Positions 58,501 through 64,000 of a DNA stretch of 64,000 nucleotides are shown here, piece after piece. Origin of the DNA: Rotaria sordida (lineage: Eukaryota > Rotifera > Eurotatoria > Philodinida > Philodinidae); assembly GCA_905250125.1 (NCBI GenBank), contig CAJNOL010000545.1, positions 1 through 64,000 of the forward strand, in the 5' to 3' direction. Positions within the stretch are counted from its first letter, which is position 1. Each line of letters starts with the position of its first letter. The notes below the pieces were generated by a model. The model did not search any database, was not told the DNA's origin, and was given only the letters and a program-made list of their open reading frames with translations. The position numbers were made by a program, and so were the translations under genes.

Positions 58501-58998
58501 ATTTCTATATAAAACAAAAAGAATGTTTGGTATTCTTCTTTTATAATCGTATATTTATTAATCCTTGTCAACAATTATTCTCATAATGAAACATCATTCA
58601 AGACAGACACATGATACATCATCAAATGACACGTACAGTCATGCACAGTAGGACTTATACTTGAATCTATCAATGATCATATAGTAGTATTCTTATGAAA
58701 GAGTGTAAAACGAATATTATACTACATGATTATTCAATCAAATTTATTTTTTTTCGTATTAACAAGTGTAGTAAAGAAATGCTTTTAAGAAAAAAAAAAT
58801 ATCTTACTCAATTGTAATAACAATAATTGATTTACCACTTGATTTAATTGGAATATCAGAAGAATTAAAATGTTCTGTAGCAATATTTTTTCTTGATGAT
58901 CTTCGTGAAGTTCTTGGTAATCGATTAGAATTTAATGATTCTTCTTCTAGTTGATTTTCTTTTTGAGATAATATTGAAGAAGTATTATGATTATCCAT
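55600..58998 (-). CDS. cytoplasmic intermediate filament protein (IF-A), short isoform
   Basis: Nine exons join in phase to 543 residues: 58808-58998, about 57513-57639, 57302-57457, 57130-57239, 56721-57070, 56551-56670, 56250-56470, 56008-56126, 55600-55838. The head (64 residues) is Ser/Arg-rich. The rod starts with the coil 1A motif [19 protein letters not shown] and ends with the helix-termination motif [15 protein letters not shown]. Between these, heptads such as [19 protein letters not shown] align with the neighbouring IF-B protein. The rod length (~350 residues) is the long, lamin-like form of protostome cytoplasmic IFs. The last exon gives an acidic Ser/Asn-rich tail of ~80 residues and a TAA at 55600, with no AATAAA seen nearby. 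The preceding exon ends in phase 1 and could splice equally well to the acceptor at 55397, giving the giant LTD-bearing tail. Intron 1 (1.2 kb) holds repeats. A T-rich-preceded AG lies 23 nt before the ATG. Confidence 0.9.
57640..58807. repeat. intron 1 of IF-A with dispersed repeats
   Basis: A 1.17-kb intron between head and rod exons; the other introns of the rod are 50-150 bp. At 57768-57955 it carries the second copy of the repeat seen at 2109-2390. The GC-richer stretch 57960-58210 looks like a further insertion. Confidence 0.5.
57768..57955. repeat. dispersed repeat, copy 2
   Basis: Shares aaaagctgttagcgcaatt, an atgtga(a/c)a run and a later aaatttctatcc block with 2109-2390, in the same order and orientation. 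Confidence 0.55.
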
Positions 58999-61684
58999 TG
59001 AACTAATAACAAGCAATTAAACTAAAAGAAAAATACAATAGATCAACAATAACATTTTTAGATAGAAAAATCGCCATATTCCGATCTTTGTAAGAATTAA
59101 TATATAATGATTTTCTTTTGGAAAAGCCCTCTAAGTTTTATTTTTCTTTTCTTTTTTTTTTTTTTTATAATAATGAGATCATATGCACGAATAGAGAATA
59201 CCAGGAGACGATTTTCTTTTTCTTTCTTATTAATCGAGCTATAGAAATGAACAATAATAATTCTTCCCTTCTTTTTCTTCGCTTGTGTTACTCATTATTA
59301 TGAACAAAATAAGCAAAATATATTATTTGCGGTAAAACTAACATTTTCATGTTGTAATAATAAAAAACTAATCGTTTAGACTTTGACAAAATAAGAAGAA
59401 TAAAATACTTTGCATGATTTCTCTACATATTTATATTTATGTTATTCCAACACATGCACTATTTCTTGAAAACTAGTCTATCAAGATTATTTTATATGCA
59501 TATATTAATCAATATCTTTTCCATATTCCCATAGAGATATATACATAATCAAACAAGAATGTAATCAATGTATTGTAAGATTATCCAGTAGTGCACATAT
59601 GCAGAAATAATAATAGAATATATAATTCATTATCATAGAAAAGAAAAAGAATCTTGAATGATTTACGTCTATATTAAGATTAGTGATTGAAAGCTTATCT
59701 TTACTTAAAGAAAGAAACAAAAAAACTTATATGTCAAGAAGTTCTAATTACTACGTCATAACTTTATTTGATGACAGAAGATGAGGATGAGAGATAAGAT
59801 AAGTATATATATAGTGCAGAAAATATTGTATATAGTAAGATTTTTTTTTTTGTCTGTAAAATCAAGTTCATACGGAATATAAGAAGAACACCTGCTATGA
59901 AATATGTCTAAACATACGTCTTTTAACATGTAAATAGATCATTTTAAAACAATTCATAATTTTCTTATATATATGTATATAGAAAACTGTAGTTCAAGTG
60001 AAGATACCTAAATAAAGTCTACAATACTCTATAGCATATTATTTTGACTTTTTTTTGTTTTTATTATATTATTTCTCATAGACAATTTATTCAATTATTG
60101 ATTTGTATAGATGTATACCATAGATCATCAAAATGAATATTGTGGAAGTAATATTATGTACAAATGTTTCATGTCGAAATAGACAAATATTAGTTATAAC
60201 AAATGTACTATGTAGAATAAAAATGACATACCGTTAGGATATATGGTCGATCAGCGTATTCATATACCAATCGTTTTTTGTCAACAATAGTAAAATTATG
60301 TCTAATAAATGCTTGTTTAGTGTCGTTAGGCACAAAAAAAAAATTTTTTTTTATATACTAATCATAGTATTAGTGGGTGTATACACAACGTTATCAAGAT
60401 AAAAAAAAGGAAATAAATTGTTTCTTGTTGTCTCCCTCTCTCTCTCTGTCCTATAGAAGAAAAAATTTCTCTTTAGTCTAGCTTCTATTATCATCTTTCA
60501 TGCCTGCAACTGTCCTTCCTCTAATGTTTGTTCTATATGTGAAGGCGAATAAACGTAATTGTATGTCTTTAACACTCTAGACATTGTCTATTCATGCATA
60601 TGGAAAACGACAGAATCTATAAATATAGTTCCTTTTTTTTCTCTTTGATCATTTATGTTGTATAATTCGACAACAATTATTTTATTAGTTTCAATTTGTT
60701 AAAAAACTAATCGTGTTTATTTGTATTAATCAAAAAACAAAATGTATATATATATAATGTATTAGAAGTACAGAATCTATTAACACACAGGCACATGTGT
60801 TTGTGAGCAGTTTTTTTTTTCTAGAGATGAATATACAAGTTTTATAATTTATTTTTCCATATAACGTAATAAAGTAGTTTCTTCTTAGTACGTTACCTTT
60901 TCACATGAAAATTATTTTATAGGATCTTGTATATATGTTAAGAAAGTTCATTCTTCTCGTTTTCATTGAATATATAAGGTGAGTTATAAGTAACTAAATA
61001 TCAAAAAAAAAAAGTTAAAATATCTTAATTTTGGTTCTAATTCTTTTTATTTTTTTGTTATTGCAAATAGAGACTTACGTATTTAATAATATATGCATAC
61101 CATAAATATCCATAGCGTTAAAGTATCATTACTAAAGAGATATAATCTATTGTCATGGCAAGAAAATTATCTGTGGAGATCGATCCATAGGTATTTTTCT
61201 TAAAGCTTCAAGAAAAAAAAAGCCAACCAGCTTGATAGAACTGAAACTGAGATATTCCAAGGTTGCGCTGTTCTACAGTTACTTATAGTAGCATTATGTT
61301 TGAGTTGCAAAGATAAATCGGCTCTTTTTTTTTCTATTTATACAATAGAGGCATATATTATTTCAGTGAGATAGCTTGTACCTACTATATTGTCAACACT
61401 TTATAATGAAAGAAAAATGGTAGATCCATCAATCAGAAAACTCTGTGCATAGATGAATATATTCATATCAAATAAAGCATCTTTCTTTGACGTTCTTCTA
61501 TGACTTTTGGCAATGATGCATCAGTAGAGGACATCTATTGCTTGTCATACAAAAAAAACCTTTTTGTTTTTTTTTGCAATATCGAAAGAATATTTTTGTT
61601 TTTTGATTAAGAAAAGATATTTTATTATATGATTATTATAGAAATATTTTATTCAGATATTAAAACTACATGTTGAATGGATAG

Positions 61685-61720
<36 letters not shown>

Positions 61721-62402
61721 TTTGAAATTGCAATAAACCTATGATTACACAATCGATGCTGATAAGAATTTTTTTTTGATTTGATTTATACATGTAATAA
61801 ATTCATAATACTATATATATTAAATATTTACTTTTTGTCAATAAAATTTATTTCCCATGAACAAATAAAATAAAATAATAAAAACATAAAATTTCAAACA
61901 ATGTCGTTTTGATTTTTCATCTTTAAAAGTTTAAATCGTTTATATATACATATCATACAAAAATATCAATTAAATTGTTTTAAATTCAATCCGAAATCTA
62001 TTCATTTGATTAAGTGTTAATTTCAAGATAAACATGACTTTTCTATCTCATATCAGTTGGTATTTATTCATTTGTAATTTAATAGTACCCTGAAACAAAA
62101 AGCAAATAGGTCACGTTTAAATTTGAAAACCTTGAATAATTATTGTAATATTATTCATTAAGAATTTATTTGAATCTTAACCAAATATTGTCTAGTTTCG
62201 ATATATCTAAAGAAATAGCTATTATTAAAATATTAGTTAATATAATAGAAAATTTTCTACTATGTGTAAGTGCTTTTATTTATTTTTCATCAATTTCAAA
62301 TAGATAATCGAACATATACATTAATTACTAAAACATTTAACTTGAACGCATCCATTCTGAAAACGATACTCAAAAACGAAAAACACGCATAGGTGTCATT
62401 AT
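58999..62402. other. intergenic between the two IF genes, no gene seen
   Basis: About 3.4 kb of AT-rich DNA separating two same-strand IF genes. It has a TA microsatellite at 61689-61716 and TA runs near 59801 and 60747. It should contain the 3' flank of IF-B and the promoter of IF-A. Confidence 0.5.
61689..61716. repeat. TA microsatellite
   Basis: Uninterrupted dinucleotide tract about 690 bp downstream of the IF-B stop codon. Confidence 0.92.
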
Positions 62403-64000
62403 TTAACTTGATGATGAAAATTCTCGATGAGATGATGCATGTGAATATGACATACCACCACCACCACCACCTTGTGTTCCACTATAACTAGAAGTTATTC
62501 GACCAGGACTACCAATTGAACCAGTAACTCCAGAACTACTTACACCACCTCCCGTACTTGAAATATATGTACGTTGAATTGTTGTTGAACGACCACCACC
62601 ACCACCACTACCGCCGCCACCTGAATATGAAATTGAACCAGCAACATTCATACCACCTGTTGCTCGTTCAGCTTCTAATCGTCGTGCTTCTTCAAGAACA
62701 TGATCAACAATTTGTTTAAGACCTTCACGATTACTTGTTCCTTCAAGTAATTCTCTATATGTATTGATTTCTTTTTCTAATGATGTTTTCATAGTTGTAA
62801 CTTCTTCATATTCTCGTTGTAATTTTTCTAATTTACGACGTAAATCTTCAATTTCAGCCGTACGTCTTTGTATTAAACGACCACCTAGAAAAAAAAAAAA
62901 AAAAATTTTAAATTATTGAATTAAAAAAAAAAAGAATAAGAAAATATCGATTTTTACCATCATCACGTTCTTGATTAATATGTAATTGAAGTTCTTTTAT
63001 TCTATTACTTAATTCTTCATTTCTTGCTCTCATATGTGCAACTTCATTACGTGTTGATAATAATGTTGTACGTAATCTTTCTTCTTGAAGTCTTTGTTGT
63101 TCACTTTGTATTGGATCAAGATCAGGTTTTTGATATCTTAATATAAGTTCATTGTATGATACCATATAACGATTATGTAAATCTGTACGTTGTTGTTCAT
63201 TAAGTGTTTCAAATTCATTACGAATATCACGAATAGCTTGTGCCAATTCATTACGAAAAAAATGTGAAGGATCTAAATTAACATCAACAACAGTTTTTGA
63301 ACGTAATTCATTTAAATCAGCTTCATGCATTTGTTTAATCATAGCTAGTTCATCTTCTAATGCCATTTTTTCTGTATCAAGTGAACTTTTAACAAATGTT
63401 TCATTTTGTATTTCATTTTGTAAACGTGCTATTTCAGATGCTAAACGTTGTGTTTCAGCTTTATAACGTCGTGCTTCATCTTCAAGATCAGCTAAACGAC
63501 GACGAAATAAATTAATTTGTGCTTCATTTTCAGCTATTTGTTGTTGAAGACGATCAATTGCTGAACGATCTGTTTCACGACTATTTAAAATTTCATCATA
63601 ACGTTTACGATAACGACCAGCTTCTTTTTCAGCATCACGTGCTTTTACTTCAGCTGCTGCACGATCACGTGTTGTATCATCAATAAGTTTTCTTGCTTCA
63701 TTCATTTCAACTTCATACATTTCTTTTATTCTTGATGAACCTTGTCCTGATTTATTTTGTAATGCTTCTAATTCTAATTGTAATTTACGATTTTGTGCTT
63801 CAAGAAATCGTACTTTTTCAACATATTGAGCAAATTTATCATTTAATTGACTTAATTCACGTTTTTCTCTTTCACGTGTTTCATTAACAGCAACTAATGC
63901 TGTTACACCACGATTTGGTCTTAATGGTATACCAGAAAAATTTCCAAGACCAGCTATTGATGCTAAACCTGATATACCACCACCAGCAGCAAAACCACCA
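62403..64000 (-). CDS. cytoplasmic intermediate filament protein (IF-B), 5' end beyond window
   Basis: Two exons are visible: 62958 to the window edge (open at 64000) and 62403-62884, joined in phase. They give about 508 residues, with the N-terminus missing. The head is Gly-rich (GGGISGLASIAGLG). Coil 1A has LNDKFAQYVEKVRFLEAQNR, and the rod ends with EINTYRELLEGTSNREGLK. The rod of ~355 residues is the long lamin-type form. The ~100-residue tail is Gly/Ser-rich with GGGG runs and ends HREFSSSS; it has no lamin tail domain. The segments RRRLADLEDEARRYK and LLEG...REGLK align with IF-A ([12 protein letters not shown] and [13 protein letters not shown]), so the two genes are paralogues in the same orientation. 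IF-B keeps most of its rod in one large exon, whereas IF-A has seven introns in that part. Confidence 0.94.

Overview
The window is AT-rich animal nuclear DNA. Genes are split by short GT-AG introns (mostly 40-100 bp, with T-rich acceptors). They encode metazoan proteins: class A and class C GPCRs, a claudin-like protein, intermediate filament (IF) proteins with a long lamin-type rod, an axonemal dynein light chain and a neuronal calcium sensor. The ~350-residue IF rod and the lamin tail domain point to a protostome. Overall composition and the many lone 3' splice sites just upstream of start codons would fit a rotifer or another spliced-leader-using protostome; this placement is inference.

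Layout: 1-2.6 kb holds a decayed Tc1/mariner copy and other repeats. At 2.6-3.0 kb (minus) is the 5' end of a HIP1/Sla2-type ANTH gene that leaves the window or is truncated. At 4.96-8.48 kb (minus) is a five-exon aminergic receptor resembling 5-HT2, with a very long third cytoplasmic loop. At 11.2-12.3 kb (minus) is a claudin-like four-helix protein with a proline-rich tandem-repeat tail. A 10-base assembly gap at 14.1 kb abuts a large foldback element. At 15.1-16.6 kb WDR83OS/Asterix (plus) and DNALI1 (minus) converge. At 19.6 kb is RAMAC, the cofactor of the mRNA cap methyltransferase. At 24.2-25.3 kb is a Tc1/mariner-type element with ~180 bp terminal inverted repeats and a frameshifted transposase.

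At 26.3-33.8 kb (plus) is an 11-exon metabotropic glutamate-type receptor. At 35.6-37.3 kb is NAA20, the catalytic subunit of NatB. At 39.3-40.3 kb is a neurocalcin/VILIP-type calcium sensor. At 41.26 kb is a single 5S rRNA gene, and at 43.8-45.05 kb a class A peptide-type GPCR. From 46.6 to 59.0 kb (minus) lies an IF locus: a complete rod gene with its own short last exon, followed in compatible reading phase by 13 exons encoding a ~1,760-residue Ser/Thr-rich region that ends in a lamin tail domain. From 62.4 kb to the window edge (minus) is a second IF gene with a Gly/Ser-rich tail and no lamin tail domain.

The genes do not form one pathway. The most interesting structure is the IF locus, which looks like one gene with two alternative 3' ends, one of them giant. 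Intergenic and large intronic spaces carry foldback elements and dispersed non-coding repeats, several shared between distant parts of the window. Exon boundaries were set by hand from splice signals and phase; all multi-exon models close in frame. Boundaries may be off by a base or so, notably the second IF-A exon.
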